This document shows, one piece after another, positions 8,994-18,900 of a stretch of 64,000 nt of DNA. A model generated the notes under the pieces. The model made no database searches and was not told the DNA's origin. It saw only the letters and a program-made list of their open reading frames with translations. The DNA lies in NCBI GenBank assembly GCA_964251965.1, contig CAXULQ010000002.1, forward strand, positions 417,688 to 481,687, given 5' to 3'. The DNA is from Mucilaginibacter_A sp964251965. Its GTDB lineage: Bacteria; Bacteroidota; Bacteroidia; Sphingobacteriales; Sphingobacteriaceae. Position 1 is the stretch's first letter. The number at the start of each line of letters is the position of its first letter. The translations under genes and the position numbers were made by a program.

Positions 8994-9785
8994 TTAACTA
9001 TTATACACAGATGATGGCAATTGCATGTTTTGTTCAAAGAACATGTACTTGCATGTGTACGCACGTATTTTGTGGTTTGCAACTGCATCCATCGTTAAAA
9101 AATCAGAGGCACCATGTGTTAAAGGTGTTTGTATTTCCAATAGTTTTGCTGCTCCATCGCCATGTAATGCATAAGCATGCGTACCAATATGGCCGCCCTG
9201 CTTTTTTAACAAAGACGAAAAATCAACAGGATAACTTCTTTTTTTTCTGAGCACGGCTTCATTTCGGAACCCAATTTTATATAAAAAGTTAATCCAATAA
9301 TAGTATTTCAATCTTCCGGTGAAGCTAAAATCATTATTATAAATATGACCTAAAAATAAAAGTTCCCAATTATCAGGAACTTGTTTTAATGTGTCTGCTA
9401 CGAATTGCAGATTTTTTTCAACAGGAATAGAATCATCTTCTAAAATAAGGACTTTATTAAGCTTGTTATCTTTTATGTATTGATAGATTTTTTTGTGTGA
9501 AGAAGACACTGCAATCTGGTTATTTAACAGTGGGCCAACTTTCATATTCATATACTTAATACTGTCTTCTAAGTAAATTTCGTCGATGTTTTTTGCTATT
9601 TCGCCTTTTTCTTTTAGCTCCGAAATATTTAGTTTGCTTCCATCAACACCCATAAATACTTCAAAATTTAAACCGTTAAAGTTTTTCCTGATCTCTGTTA
9701 ATCGGTATAAGTTTCGTTCAATTGTTAACAAAAGTATTTTGTCAAAATAGGAATTTAAGCTATCAACAGCAGATGTACTAAGCAT
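8994..9785 (-). CDS. GT25 family glycosyltransferase
   Basis: A 263-residue glycosyltransferase of family 25 (the LPS biosynthesis/LgtB-type fold). Its N-terminus FDKILLLTIERNLYRL (residues 14-29) matches the family opening, in which the protein corrects a text-like list of residues RxxR. The metal-binding segment is VLILEDDSIP near residues 112-121, and the late motif GTHAYALHGDGAAKLL near 202-217 is typical. It starts at an ATG (9783-9785). The next upstream gene is the Wzm permease, about 190 bp away, and a dispersed inverted repeat (9852-9937) lies in that gap. GT25 enzymes often make beta-galactosyl linkages, but that is not shown here. Confidence 0.9.
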   Translation of the reverse strand: MLSTSAVDSLNSYFDKILLLTIERNLYRLTEIRKNFNGLNFEVFMGVDGSKLNISELKEKGEIAKNIDEIYLEDSIKYMNMKVGPLLNNQIAVSSSHKKIYQYIKDNKLNKVLILEDDSIPVEKNLQFVADTLKQVPDNWELLFLGHIYNNDFSFTGRLKYYYWINFLYKIGFRNEAVLRKKRSYPVDFSSLLKKQGGHIGTHAYALHGDGAAKLLEIQTPLTHGASDFLTMDAVANHKIRAYTCKYMFFEQNMQLPSSVYNS

Positions 9786-9851
9786 TATTTGTAATTATTT
9801 TATTTTCCGGGTATAAAAAGAATATGGTTCATTTCGATTATAGAATTCACA

Positions 9852-9937
9852 ATGTTTCTTTTATGCCGGTAAATTTTTTCCTTGACCTATCTTAAAAAAG
9901 TACAAAAGTCAATAATTTTATCTGGTAAAAGAAGCAT
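9852..9937. repeat. Dispersed inverted repeat, copy 1 (TGCTTCTTTTA family)
   Basis: The left arm ATGTTTCTTTTATGCCGGTA and the right arm, whose last 15 bases are TGGTAAAAGAAGCAT, are imperfect reverse complements about 24 bp long, separated by ~35 bp. It lies between the Wzm permease and GT25 genes. The same arms recur at 14977, 20315, 23840, 30813, 37279 and 39436. Confidence 0.75.
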
Positions 9938-9975
9938 AGTAATTAATCCAAATAAGATTTGAACAATTTTTAAGA

Positions 9976-10839
9976 CTAAACGGTATCAACAAAACTTTTT
10001 TCTACCTTATTAAAAATGATTGTTCCAAACAAAAGAAATATTACAGTTAGTAAAGCGGAGTAACCTAATCCCCCCCAACTAAAACTTCCTGTTCCTAAAA
10101 ATCCATACCGGAAAGTTTCTATTAATTGTGTCATTGGGTTTGCCGCAATTAACCAGCGATATTTTTCGGGAACATGTGATAATGGATAAATGACTGTTGT
10201 TGAGTATTGTAAAAGTTGTACACCAAAAACAAGTAAAAACGCCAGATCTCTATATTTTGTAGTCATAGCAGAAATAATCATGCCTAAACCTAAACCCAAA
10301 GCGGCCATTAATGTTACTATAATCGGAAACAAAAAAATAGCCCAGGTAGGATGAAAGGCAGCCCCATGATACGCATAAAAAGCCATAACCAATGTAAATA
10401 GTAGAAATTGTACCCCAAACCGAACCAAATTGCTTAACACAATACTTAAAGGCATAATCAATCGTGGAAAATATACTTTTCCGAAAATATCAGCATTGTC
10501 TTTAAAGACTGTTGAAGTTTTCGTTAGACAATCTGAAAAGTAGTTCCAGGCTGTGATTCCAGCCATATAAAATAAAGGAGCTGGTAGCTTATCTGTGGAT
10601 ATTTTCGCAAGGCTTCCAAAAACGAAGCTATAGGTAATGGTTGTAACTAAAGGCTGAACAAAAAACCAGATAGGCCCTAAAATAGTTTGCTTATAAAAGG
10701 ATACAAAATCCCTCCTTACAAGTAACCCTAAAAGATCACGATACTTCCATACATCACCTAAGTGCAGATCAAAAGCATTACTATGAGGCTTTATTTCCAG
10801 ATCCCATTGCTGATTGTTTACTGTTAAACTTTTATCCAT
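9976..10839 (-). CDS. wzm: Wzm-like ABC-2 type polysaccharide export permease
   Basis: The integral-membrane subunit of a polysaccharide ABC exporter. Of 287 residues, the N-terminal cytoplasmic segment ends in the amphipathic LLVRRDFVSFYKQTILGP-like stretch (about 38-56) that is diagnostic for Wzm/TagG/KpsM permeases and couples to the ATPase. About six hydrophobic segments follow, with PLSHVPEKYRWLIAANPMTQ near 218-237, the conserved re-entrant region before the last helix. It pairs with the Wzt ATPases at 6478-7773 and 1-558. Only one permease is visible for two ATPases. The ATG is at 10837-10839. Confidence 0.95.
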   Translation of the reverse strand: MDKSLTVNNQQWDLEIKPHSNAFDLHLGDVWKYRDLLGLLVRRDFVSFYKQTILGPIWFFVQPLVTTITYSFVFGSLAKISTDKLPAPLFYMAGITAWNYFSDCLTKTSTVFKDNADIFGKVYFPRLIMPLSIVLSNLVRFGVQFLLFTLVMAFYAYHGAAFHPTWAIFLFPIIVTLMAALGLGLGMIISAMTTKYRDLAFLLVFGVQLLQYSTTVIYPLSHVPEKYRWLIAANPMTQLIETFRYGFLGTGSFSWGGLGYSALLTVIFLLFGTIIFNKVEKSFVDTV

Positions 10840-11322
10840 AATTTAATTTTGCTTTTTAATGAATTGATTATATAACATTATTAGTTAAGATCACATAATT
10901 TAAAAACCAATCATTCCTAAAAAACGCTTTTTTGATTAGTGCCATGCTACATTGTTGCTGATAAGTACATCATATCATGTACAACTAAAATTCTATAATT
11001 GTTATAGTGATAAAAAATTTTAGCTAAAGTAGTAATTAAAATGGTACTATTCTTTCCGTTCTATTGAAGAATATACAATAAACCGTTCTAAGTAATAAAA
11101 GTATTTTTAAAAACAATCGGATTTGTAATCAAACTAATAATTAAAATGTAATCACTGCATTCATAGCTTCGCCTCGTCAGTCCCACTGATTGTTTTATTT
11201 TATATATTTCTATTAATTTTGGTAAAAAATTAATAATAAGAGTTATACCAAAAAAGTAAAGCATAACTTGTTATAGCCACAATTATTCCTGTTATTTAAT
11301 TTTTTATACCAGGGATAGGTAA
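10840..11322. other. Gene-free stretch between wzc and wzm
   Basis: About 480 bp, very AT-rich, with no open frame that resembles a protein on either strand. It separates the wza-wzc pair from the export and glycosyltransferase genes, so it may hold a promoter for the latter. I found no clear consensus promoter or terminator in it. Confidence 0.6.
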
Positions 11323-13686
11323 CTAAAATCTTGAACTAAAATCTTGAAGTACAGATTTAACAGAATTTTTCTTTGTGTTTTGTGTATAGTAACTGTTATC
11401 ATAATGATAGCTGTTTCCATACTTTTGGTTTTGTACACCGTTAAAAACTATATTTAGCCTTGGTAGCCGCTTTTCTTTTGAAACCCGTTTTATAAAATCT
11501 AATTCTTCTTTAGAAGTATATCCCTGGCGTACTACGTATAAAGTAACATCACATAGATCTGCCAATATGAAAGCATCTGTTACTAAATGTACCGGAGGCG
11601 TATCTAAAAGTATGTCGTCGTATTCAGTTTTTAGCCAATCTACTAATTCCTGCATCCTATAATTCTCTAAAAGCTCCGACGGGTTTTCAGGTATTGTTCC
11701 AGCCCCCATAACATGCAGATTAGAACTTATTGATGATATTTGAATAATTTTTTTGATATCGTTTACTTTCCCAGAAAGAAAATCGCTTATTCCTAAGTGG
11801 TTTTGGTCAAGATTATAAGTTTTAGAAATCTTAGGTTTTCTTAAATCCAATTCTAAAACAATTGTTTTTCTACCGGATGCAGCAATAGCTACACCTAAAT
11901 TACTCGTAACAAAGCTTTTTCCTTCGGCAGAGGTGCTTGAAGTAAATAAGGTAACTCTTCCTTTAGGCTTTTTTTGGTGTAGGTACAGTAACTTAGTTCT
12001 AAGTTCCCTAATCTGCTCTCCTAAAATATTACCATTTCTACTTAAAATAGATTTTAAAGAATTATCTTCTTCATAATTAATTTCAGTAATTACAGGTGTA
12101 TTGGTATTATTTTCAATTTCCCTTTTATCTGTAATCTGGTTTTTTATTACACTACGGCCGTAAACTAATCCGGCCGGCAAAATCAACCCTAACAAAAAAG
12201 CTGTTGTTAACACAATTGGTGCTTTCGAGGGTGTACGTCCTGCATCATGGGGTTCATCCACAATCTGTACATCAGAAAGGGTGGATGCATAGTTTAAAGC
12301 AATAGTTTCCCGCTGTTGGGATAAGTATAAAAACTGGTCTTCTTTAAGAGACTTCTGGCGGGTCATATTAACAAATTCCCTTTCCTGCGCCGGCACTTCT
12401 TTAAAAGACGATTCAAATTTAGAATTGTTAGATTCTAATTGCCTTTTAGTTATAAGCAGGGAAGACCTTACTCCGCGGATCGTTTCTTTTATCGCTTCTT
12501 TTATAGAATTAATTTGTTTATTGATCGGATCAAAAATCGGGTTACTTTCTGGCGTAGTAGCCAATAATTTATTCCTTTGTTGTATCACAGTAGATAATTG
12601 CCCTACCAAACTGCCTAAGCTTGGGTCTGTGATGCCTGTTGTTACTGGAATATTATCAGTATTTCGGGCTGAATTAACATAATTTTCTATTCCATCGAGC
12701 AAATCAAATTGAATGTTTAATTCTGCTAACTTAGTGTCATTAGTCTGAACGTTACCAAGGTATGCACCTCCCTTAGCAGAAATATCGGTAAACTTATTAC
12801 TGCTTTTATAACCCGCAGCCCTTTTTTCTGCATCATTTAACTCCTGTGCCACCGAAGCAATCCTGTTATTTAAAAACTTTAACGCATTAGCAGTTGCCTG
12901 GTTTTTGTTTTCTTTGGTAGCGTTTGTATAGTTTTTAATTAATGCATTTAAAAAACTTTTACCACGGTCTGGTACTTCATCGCTCACATTTAAATCTAAC
13001 AAGTTGGATCCAGTACTAGAACTTGAAATTCTAATTTTCCCCTGATATGCGCCAGCAACAGCATCAGGACTGTTAAGGGTAATCCGTATTTTTTTACCAA
13101 TATTTTGACTGGTAAAAGCAGTAGGGTACAATTTCCATTCACCAAAACTATTTTTTAAAACATTATCAAATGAGGCGTTTAATACGGTTCCGTTTGATTT
13201 AAATAAAGCAAAACGATTACCGGAAAGGATCGTGAATTCAAAGACCTGTTCTTCTGTGATTTTTGCTTTGTTGAAAAGTTTAAAACGGACAGGAGTAGTT
13301 GCATAGATATCTTTCTGATAATATTTACTAACTTCCTCATAAGTTATCCATAAGTCATTGTCCATAACTGCCTGAGTAACTATAGGCCTTGATTTTAATA
13401 TTTCAATTTCATTATCAATCCCTTTAGATACATCTGTAACATTTAATTTTTCTAATGCCGAACTTTCACCAGATGGTTTTCCACTATTAACTAATAACTT
13501 GGCACTAACTTCATATGAAGGTTTTTCTGATCGTAATTTATAATAGGCTATCCCGGTTGTGATTAAAACTCCAATTAGAAACAGTGGCCAATGGTATAAA
13601 CAACGAGATAAAAAATATTTTAGACCATTAAAGTTATCCGTTTGGATGTCATCGGCTGTTTCATAATAAACTTGTTCAGTATTCAT
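11323..13686 (-). CDS. wzc: Wzc-type bacterial tyrosine kinase / polysaccharide co-polymerase
   Basis: A 787-residue inner-membrane protein that controls chain length and export of a surface polysaccharide. Residues ~30-50 are the first membrane helix (PLFLIGVLITTGIAYY), followed by a long periplasmic coiled-coil Wzz/GNVR region ending near the second helix (APIVLTTAFLLGLILP, ~490-510). The cytoplasmic BY-kinase domain has Walker A in SAEGKSFVTSNLGVA, Walker A' in LELDLRKPK and Walker B in YDDILLDTPPVH. The C-terminal tyrosine cluster (YGNSYHYDNSYYTQ) is the autophosphorylation tail. It follows its Wza partner with a 5-bp gap. No low-molecular-weight phosphatase gene (wzb) is nearby. One of three paralogous kinases in the window. 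Confidence 0.96.
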   Translation of the reverse strand: MNTEQVYYETADDIQTDNFNGLKYFLSRCLYHWPLFLIGVLITTGIAYYKLRSEKPSYEVSAKLLVNSGKPSGESSALEKLNVTDVSKGIDNEIEILKSRPIVTQAVMDNDLWITYEEVSKYYQKDIYATTPVRFKLFNKAKITEEQVFEFTILSGNRFALFKSNGTVLNASFDNVLKNSFGEWKLYPTAFTSQNIGKKIRITLNSPDAVAGAYQGKIRISSSSTGSNLLDLNVSDEVPDRGKSFLNALIKNYTNATKENKNQATANALKFLNNRIASVAQELNDAEKRAAGYKSSNKFTDISAKGGAYLGNVQTNDTKLAELNIQFDLLDGIENYVNSARNTDNIPVTTGITDPSLGSLVGQLSTVIQQRNKLLATTPESNPIFDPINKQINSIKEAIKETIRGVRSSLLITKRQLESNNSKFESSFKEVPAQEREFVNMTRQKSLKEDQFLYLSQQRETIALNYASTLSDVQIVDEPHDAGRTPSKAPIVLTTAFLLGLILPAGLVYGRSVIKNQITDKREIENNTNTPVITEINYEEDNSLKSILSRNGNILGEQIRELRTKLLYLHQKKPKGRVTLFTSSTSAEGKSFVTSNLGVAIAASGRKTIVLELDLRKPKISKTYNLDQNHLGISDFLSGKVNDIKKIIQISSISSNLHVMGAGTIPENPSELLENYRMQELVDWLKTEYDDILLDTPPVHLVTDAFILADLCDVTLYVVRQGYTSKEELDFIKRVSKEKRLPRLNIVFNGVQNQKYGNSYHYDNSYYTQNTKKNSVKSVLQDFSSRF

Positions 13687-13691
13687 AATTT

Positions 13692-14480
13692 TTATCTCTT
13701 AACAAAAACAAATATTAAAGTTATAGCAACTGATATAACTGAAGCGACAATACCAAATGTTCTGTTAAAATTGTCTGTCGCCAACGTCGACTTATATTTA
13801 CCAGGACTCACATAAATAATATCATTGTTCCTTAAATAGTAGTATGGCGAGTTAAAAATATCTTTAGAATTTAGGTTGATGGGTATGTAACTTCTTTTAC
13901 CATTTTGTTCACGTATCAGTAAAATGTCGCTTCTAACAGCAGTTAAATTTAAATCTCCTGACAATGTGATTGCGTCTGTTAGATTTAAACGTTCGTTTTG
14001 TACCCTAATCACCCTTGGACCTCCAACATCCCCCATTACCGTTACCTTGAAGTTACTGATGCTGGCAGTAACGTAAGGTTCTTTTAATGTTTTTAAAAGC
14101 AGGGTAGTTAATTGCTGTTTAAATTCAGGTATGGTTAAACCTGCGGCTTTGATATTACCTAATATCGGATATTGTATGTTTCCTGTCTTATCTACCAGGT
14201 AGCCGGTTGCCAAGCCAGTGGCATTAGTAGCACCGGTAACCGTGACCGCATTACTGCTAACCACTCCATGGTTGTAAACAGCAGAAGCATCTGGGTTTAA
14301 ACTATTAATGTTAATGTCCAAAATGTCTAATGGCTGTATAGTAACGGGAATAAACGGCTCAGCATTTTCAGTAGTAATTGTGGATCTATTTACATCCTTA
14401 AAGTAAGTTAGGTCTTTATTAGTAGCACAGGAAGAAATAAGTAGTATAAGTAACGTTCCATAAAAGAAATTTTTAATCAT
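13692..14480 (-). CDS. wza: Wza-like outer-membrane polysaccharide export lipoprotein
   Basis: This protein is the outer-membrane or periplasmic export component working with the Wzc at 11323-13686. I place the start at the ATG (14478-14480), because MIKNFFYGTLLILLISSC is a clean lipoprotein signal with lipobox ISSC; the longer frame to 14534 adds 18 residues ahead of the signal. The body holds the polysaccharide export domain (TIQPLDILDININSLNPDAS near residue 50), an SLBB-type region (KVTVMGDVGGPRVI, then LTDAITLSGDL) and a C-terminal hydrophobic segment (FGIVASVISVAITLIFVFV), common in Bacteroidota Wza proteins in place of the enterobacterial amphipathic helix. It is the first gene of the leftward block. 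Confidence 0.93.
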   Translation of the reverse strand: MIKNFFYGTLLILLISSCATNKDLTYFKDVNRSTITTENAEPFIPVTIQPLDILDININSLNPDASAVYNHGVVSSNAVTVTGATNATGLATGYLVDKTGNIQYPILGNIKAAGLTIPEFKQQLTTLLLKTLKEPYVTASISNFKVTVMGDVGGPRVIRVQNERLNLTDAITLSGDLNLTAVRSDILLIREQNGKRSYIPINLNSKDIFNSPYYYLRNNDIIYVSPGKYKSTLATDNFNRTFGIVASVISVAITLIFVFVKR

Positions 14481-14667
14481 ATATCGAAGTTTAATTTTTG
14501 GGTTAAAGATAATATTATAATAATAACGAAACAAATGGTTTTTAAATCGCCAAAGTAAGCGTTTATGGACTAATACGGGTAGGCTAAGTTTTAGTTATAA
14601 AAAACGTACTTAATCAAGGGTTTTGTTTTTATTTAAGTTCGCTCTTAACTTAATCCAAATTATAACA

Positions 14668-14710
14668 GTATTGCATACTGTTTTTATATAGTAAAAACAG
14701 TATACAATAC
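14668..14710. repeat. Near-perfect hairpin of the ACTGTTTTTA type
   Basis: GTATTGCATACTGTTTTTA is followed within a few bases by its reverse complement with one mismatch (ending AAAACAGTATACAATAC). The stem is about 19 bp. It resembles the TACTGTTTTTACC hairpin at 63785-63853, a sister type of the TGCTTCTTTTA repeat. It abuts the inverted-repeat element at 14714-14891. Confidence 0.6.
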
Positions 14711-14713
14711 TAT

Positions 14714-14891
14714 GAGCCTGTTTAAATTTCGTTGGAATAATTGTTATCGAAAAAAAACACCTTCACTTCGGTACGAAGCCATCTAAAAGTCACCCAACCC
14801 TCCTAAGGGACAATTTCAAAAATCTTATATTATGGGAGATTTAGAGGCGCTATCTCAACGCAATGACAATTTAAGATTTTTAAACAAGCTC
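14714..14891. mobile_element. Miniature inverted-repeat element 1 (GAGCCTGTTTAAA ends)
   Basis: The left end reads GAGCCTGTTTAAA and the right end is the reverse complement of GAGCTTGTTTAAA, enclosing 178 bp without an open frame. TAT stands immediately outside both ends (14711-14713 and 14892-14894), a possible 3-bp target duplication. A second element with the same ends lies at 14944-15092. It is too short to encode a transposase, so it is probably non-autonomous. Confidence 0.6.
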
Positions 14892-14943
14892 TATATTAAT
14901 AAAAATTAAATAAAGTATCTAATTCCAAATGTTTGCTAACTTA

Positions 14944-15092
14944 GAGCCTGTTTAAAATTCAATCTATTTATTTTTTATGCTTCTTTTACCGGCATAAAAT
15001 AGGTGTTTTTACATTGAAGTATCGTACAAATACTAATTTTTAAGTGATAAAAGAAGCATTGTAATTTTTACAGCTAAATTTTAAACAGGCTC
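14944..15092. mobile_element. Miniature inverted-repeat element 2 (GAGCCTGTTTAAA ends) carrying a nested repeat
   Basis: The ends GAGCCTGTTTAAAATT and AATTTTAAACAGGCTC are perfect over about 16 bp. TTA flanks both sides (14941-14943 and 15093-15095), a possible 3-bp target duplication. The interior is essentially one copy of the TGCTTCTTTTA inverted repeat (14977-15059). It ends 17 bp from the left end of the IS1-family element. Confidence 0.65.
14977..15059. repeat. Dispersed inverted repeat, copy 2, nested in a miniature element
   Basis: The left arm is ATGCTTCTTTTACCGGCATA and the right arm is AAGTGATAAAAGAAGCAT, 83 bp in total. It lies inside the element at 14944-15092, which shows that the two repeat families can combine. 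Confidence 0.75.
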
Positions 15093-15109
15093 TTAATAGT
15101 TATTATTTT

Positions 15110-15881
15110 GGTTGTAATTCTAAATGTATGATGTTCCAATATTTCGTTCATGGATGGCTGTTTTCATAATAGAGTAATGGTAAAGCAGCTTTTTTGAGAA
15201 GCAGGTTGTCCGTCTTGTCAGCCTTCTCAGCCTTGTCCTGAACCAGGTGTTTACCCCTTCTATCTTTTTTGTATATTTCTTGCCTATAATATGTTTTCCC
15301 TTTGGCAAAACCTCTGCAAATGCCCTCCAGTGATCGGTACAATAGAAATTAACCTCCAAACTTTGAAGCTTTTTTGAACAAGGCTTTTATACTCTTTTTA
15401 TTCCTCTTGCCCCAGTTTGCCGCCAAGATCTCACCACTTTGCCTGCAAATGGCATACAGCAGCCACACTTTCTTTTGCTTGTTGCCAACATAAGACCACT
15501 GTTCGTCTATCTGTACAAAATTGTATGAACTGTGCCTGGGTTTGACCTCGGAAGCTTTGTCCATCCTTAAAATACTTCTGAGCACACAGTTTACACTGAT
15601 GCCAAGCACTACGGCACAGTCCCTTACGCCGCTGCCCCTTAAAACCATCCGCTTCAACAAACACCTGTTCTTATGGTCCGCGCCCCAGTAAAGGTATTCT
15701 TCCTGGAACTGCAGCCCACAATTCTTGCAAAGTATATTTTGTACGCCTGTCTTTTTCTTTCCGTTTTTTACTACCTTGCCGCTATGGCAGCGCGGGCCGA
15801 CTGTTTTGTTTGATTTCACAACCAACAAACTCCGGCAACCACGCTGCTATTTTATACCATCATACTTTTTGAAACACAACC
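15110..15881 (-). mobile_element. IS1-family insertion sequence, probably inactive
   Basis: The terminal inverted repeats are GGTTGTAATTCTAAATGTAT (continuing GATG, 15110-15133) and, on the other strand, GGTTGTGTTTCAAAAAGTAT (continuing GATG, 15858-15881). The 772 bp between the outer ends is the normal IS1 size, and the interior encodes an IS1-type transposase in two frames. I see no matching 8-9 bp target duplication (ATTATTTT on the left, AATAGGCC on the right), so the copy may be old or rearranged. A 151-bp element with the same ends and a clear duplication occurs at 39251-39401. Confidence 0.85.
15120..15828 (-). pseudogene. IS1-family transposase, frameshifted
   Basis: Residues of the first frame (15349-15828) carry the InsA-like zinc-binding and helix-turn-helix region (GPRCHSGKVVKNGKKKTG, ILCKNCGLQF) and the start of the catalytic domain with DEQWSYVG. 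The second frame (15120-15359) continues with YCTDHWRAF and the IS1 hallmark HIIGKKYTKKIEGVN near a CFSKK segment. The frames join at a run of six T on the plus strand (15370-15375). Removing one A from the coding strand restores a continuous KKLQSLEVNFYCTDHW reading. The shift is +1 in direction, unlike the classical -1 slippage of enteric IS1. The first frame starts at a TTG. Confidence 0.82.
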
Positions 15882-15967
15882 AATAGGCCTATTAAATTTA
15901 TACTATAGCTTTATTGACGAAAATTCCCTTAATTTTTATGGCGAACATGCTAATTCAATGATTTAAA

Positions 15968-18900
15968 TTACTGCCCCACAAACCTCAGCCCTTTTACACT
16001 TAAAAGCGTGTGGTTATTATCACCGGAGCCACCTGCGCGGATACGGAAAGTTGCAGGCTGGCTGAAATTTCCGCCGCTATCGTTAGGGGTTTCTGCAACT
16101 GTAGCATTGCCATCTATACTGGCCGTTACCGCCCCATTTATGTTTTTGACCACAAAGCTTACAAAACCAAACCTCAACAAATTGGCATTAACAGTACCTG
16201 GCAGGTACTGTGCGCCGTTAATAAGGTGAAAGCTGTACTGTGTCCTAAAGGTCAGTAAGATTTTGCCGCTTGCGTCCAACACGTCTAAATTATAGTTATC
16301 GTTTAAGTTGCCGTTTATTTGATACTGGAAGGACAAAGTCCAGTTGTTGGTATTATTAACGCCCAAGGTACGTGTAACGGTTTTGTAAACGCCTCCTGCA
16401 TTGCCGTCCGACTGGATATAGACATCGTTGTCGCTTTTTAGATATGCGTTTTGGGTAGTGGTTACACTCCATCCGTTTGCTGCTGCCGAAGGGTTCATTG
16501 CCCAGCCGTTACCGCCGTAAAAACCTGTCGATTTATAAGGTATCCCAGCCATTAGGTCGGTCGGGGCTGCGACCGGTGTTATCGTCGAGCTTACCGTTAC
16601 CGGTATGCTTTGTTCTGCAATGGTGTTTATTCCAGTCACGTGCCAACTATGTATCCCTGCATGTACAGATTCATCGCAATGATAAATATAATAGTCGTTG
16701 CCAACCTTTGTCATAGAAGTAACGATTGCGTTGCCGGCCATCATTGCAGGAGAGCTTCCGGTTAAAGCTGCTTTTGGCCCTGTAATCCCGAACTGCCCTA
16801 CAAACAGCCCGTCGTCGTAAAAATGGTTCCAGATGTTAATTTCAGGCGCACCGCTGTTAGGTTTCCAAAACTCGCCGTTTACGTTCCAAAAGATATCATG
16901 GCCATACACCATTGCATGGGTAAGGCTATGTTGCCCCGGCCAGCCGTTGCCAATGTCAAAATCGCCATTATTAGGGTAGTCGCCAGTATAACTGGTAAAT
17001 GTACTGCGGGACGTTTTCCATAAATAACTGTTCTGCCCGGTTTTTATGGCACCTAAATGGTAGCCTAACGTGCCGTCCGGGTTTCCGTTTGACGGCGGCC
17101 CGGAATTGTTAAAAAAAACATATTTATCAGACAAATTTGTGTGGCCTGTATTGTTCTCATAAGCCCAGCCCGGGCTGTATTCGTTATTTGTGCCGGAAGG
17201 TGTTGTCACAAAAACAACCGGCGCGGCCCAAACGGGGTTGTTGGAGCCGTCAAAACCGGTAAGCACTTGTTTGCTTACCGTAACATAGGAGCCATTGTTT
17301 TGAGTGTTAAAAACTGTGCCATCGCTTCCGATGTTACCATTAAAGTTGGCGCTGATATACCTTAGCCCTGTCGGTGTAAGCTCTACCAATGAATAGCCAA
17401 TGCCGGTGCTGTAAACCTTTCCGTAGGTTTTGCCATTGTTTAGGGTAACTACATAATTAAACCCGGCGTATGTATCATAACTTCCTGTAAAGCCTGCTTT
17501 CCAATTGGCCTTTAACTTCCAACTACCGTTCGTGCCATTGTCGAGCGGCTTACTGTAATCCCTTTCGTATTCCAACAAATTATTAAAAACACGGATGGGG
17601 TTGTTCGGGTCAACTGTAACATTGTAGGAGCTTGGCACATTGGTGATTTGGTTAACGTAAGTGCCATCAGCTTGCAGGAGTACTACCCTTGCATTTCCGG
17701 TATCGCCAATCCATATTTTCCCATCTGGCTGATAAGCAATGTAATCAATATGGTAAAACCTGTCGGCCGTGGCGTAAGGGTTAGTTGCAAAGCTGCCCCC
17801 TTCGCCTAAAATATTGCCTGTTGCTGTTCCGTTAGATGTGTTGTAGAATTTAGTTTGGTTGGTGGCATCGTCTGCAATGGCAAGCGTGGCAAAGTCAGGC
17901 GAAATACCCAGGGTGCCGGGGGTTGTAAGCCCTGAAAAAGAAATGCCGGAATCTGTTAACGTGCCGTCAGTATTGATGTTGAACCTTTTGACCAAATTGG
18001 CATAAGATAAAAACAGGTGGCCGTTGTCGTCGCAAACCATCCCTTTGATACCAGAAAAAGTAAGCGTTTGAAGGGTTGCGCCGGAGGAAACCCTTTTGTC
18101 CACTACCTGCACCTGGTTGATACCAGAACGGGCAACAAACAAAAAATTGCCTGTGTTTTGCACACAAATATCCGTGATATGCCCGTTTGCATTGTTTTTG
18201 GTAACGGATATGGTGTTGGTGTAGGTTGCCGATCCGCTTGCATCCGAAAAACTTTCAGTAACGCCCGATGAAAAAGGCACCATACTTGCAGCGGGGTTTC
18301 CGTTATTGGCAGGGTAGGCCCCGAAAACCCAATAATCATTGTTATAATAATTCCCGCCAGCCCAATAAATAATATTACCGTCTGTGCATACACGTTCGCT
18401 GGACTGCGTAGTGCCGCCATAATGAGGTATGGAAGATTTATTGGGGTCAGAGGTCAAAAACTGCTTTTGTTGTGGAACATGTTCGCTATAGCCACCAGCA
18501 ACGTATCCTGTCGTACCAATAAAACACATGGCCAAGGGCAAGGTTTTTTGCACGTAATCCCCTGTCAGGTCTGTCGAACTGTTGCCAACAACGCCTTCCC
18601 AAGTATATTGTACGTTATTGGTAAGGACCTTAACGGTGTAATTGCCGAGAGGTGCTGCCGTGCCGTCGTCTAGGTTGCCGTCCCATTGGGCGGAATAGCA
18701 CCCGGCAGCATAAGGTATACCGCTCCAAAGAGTTCGTAGCAAAACGCCGGATGAATTATAAATACCGGCAGAGGTGTTGGCTGCCGTGTTAAGCGTAAAA
18801 TTAAAACCACTATTTACAATTACAGTAGCATTTGAAGGAACAGAATTTACATTACTCGAATTATTATTTATTATTATTGTGGCTTTGCTTCCTACATCCA

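Noticed and set aside
15120..15828. Programmed -1 frameshift in the IS1 transposase
   Set aside because: The second frame lies in the +1 direction; slipping -1 on the A run would lead into a third frame without homology. I treat it as a break or transcriptional slippage instead.
15110..15881. Target duplication for the full IS1 element
   Set aside because: Flanks ATTATTTT and AATAGGCC do not match, and shifting the ends by two bases gives TTATTATT and TAGGCCTA, also unlike.
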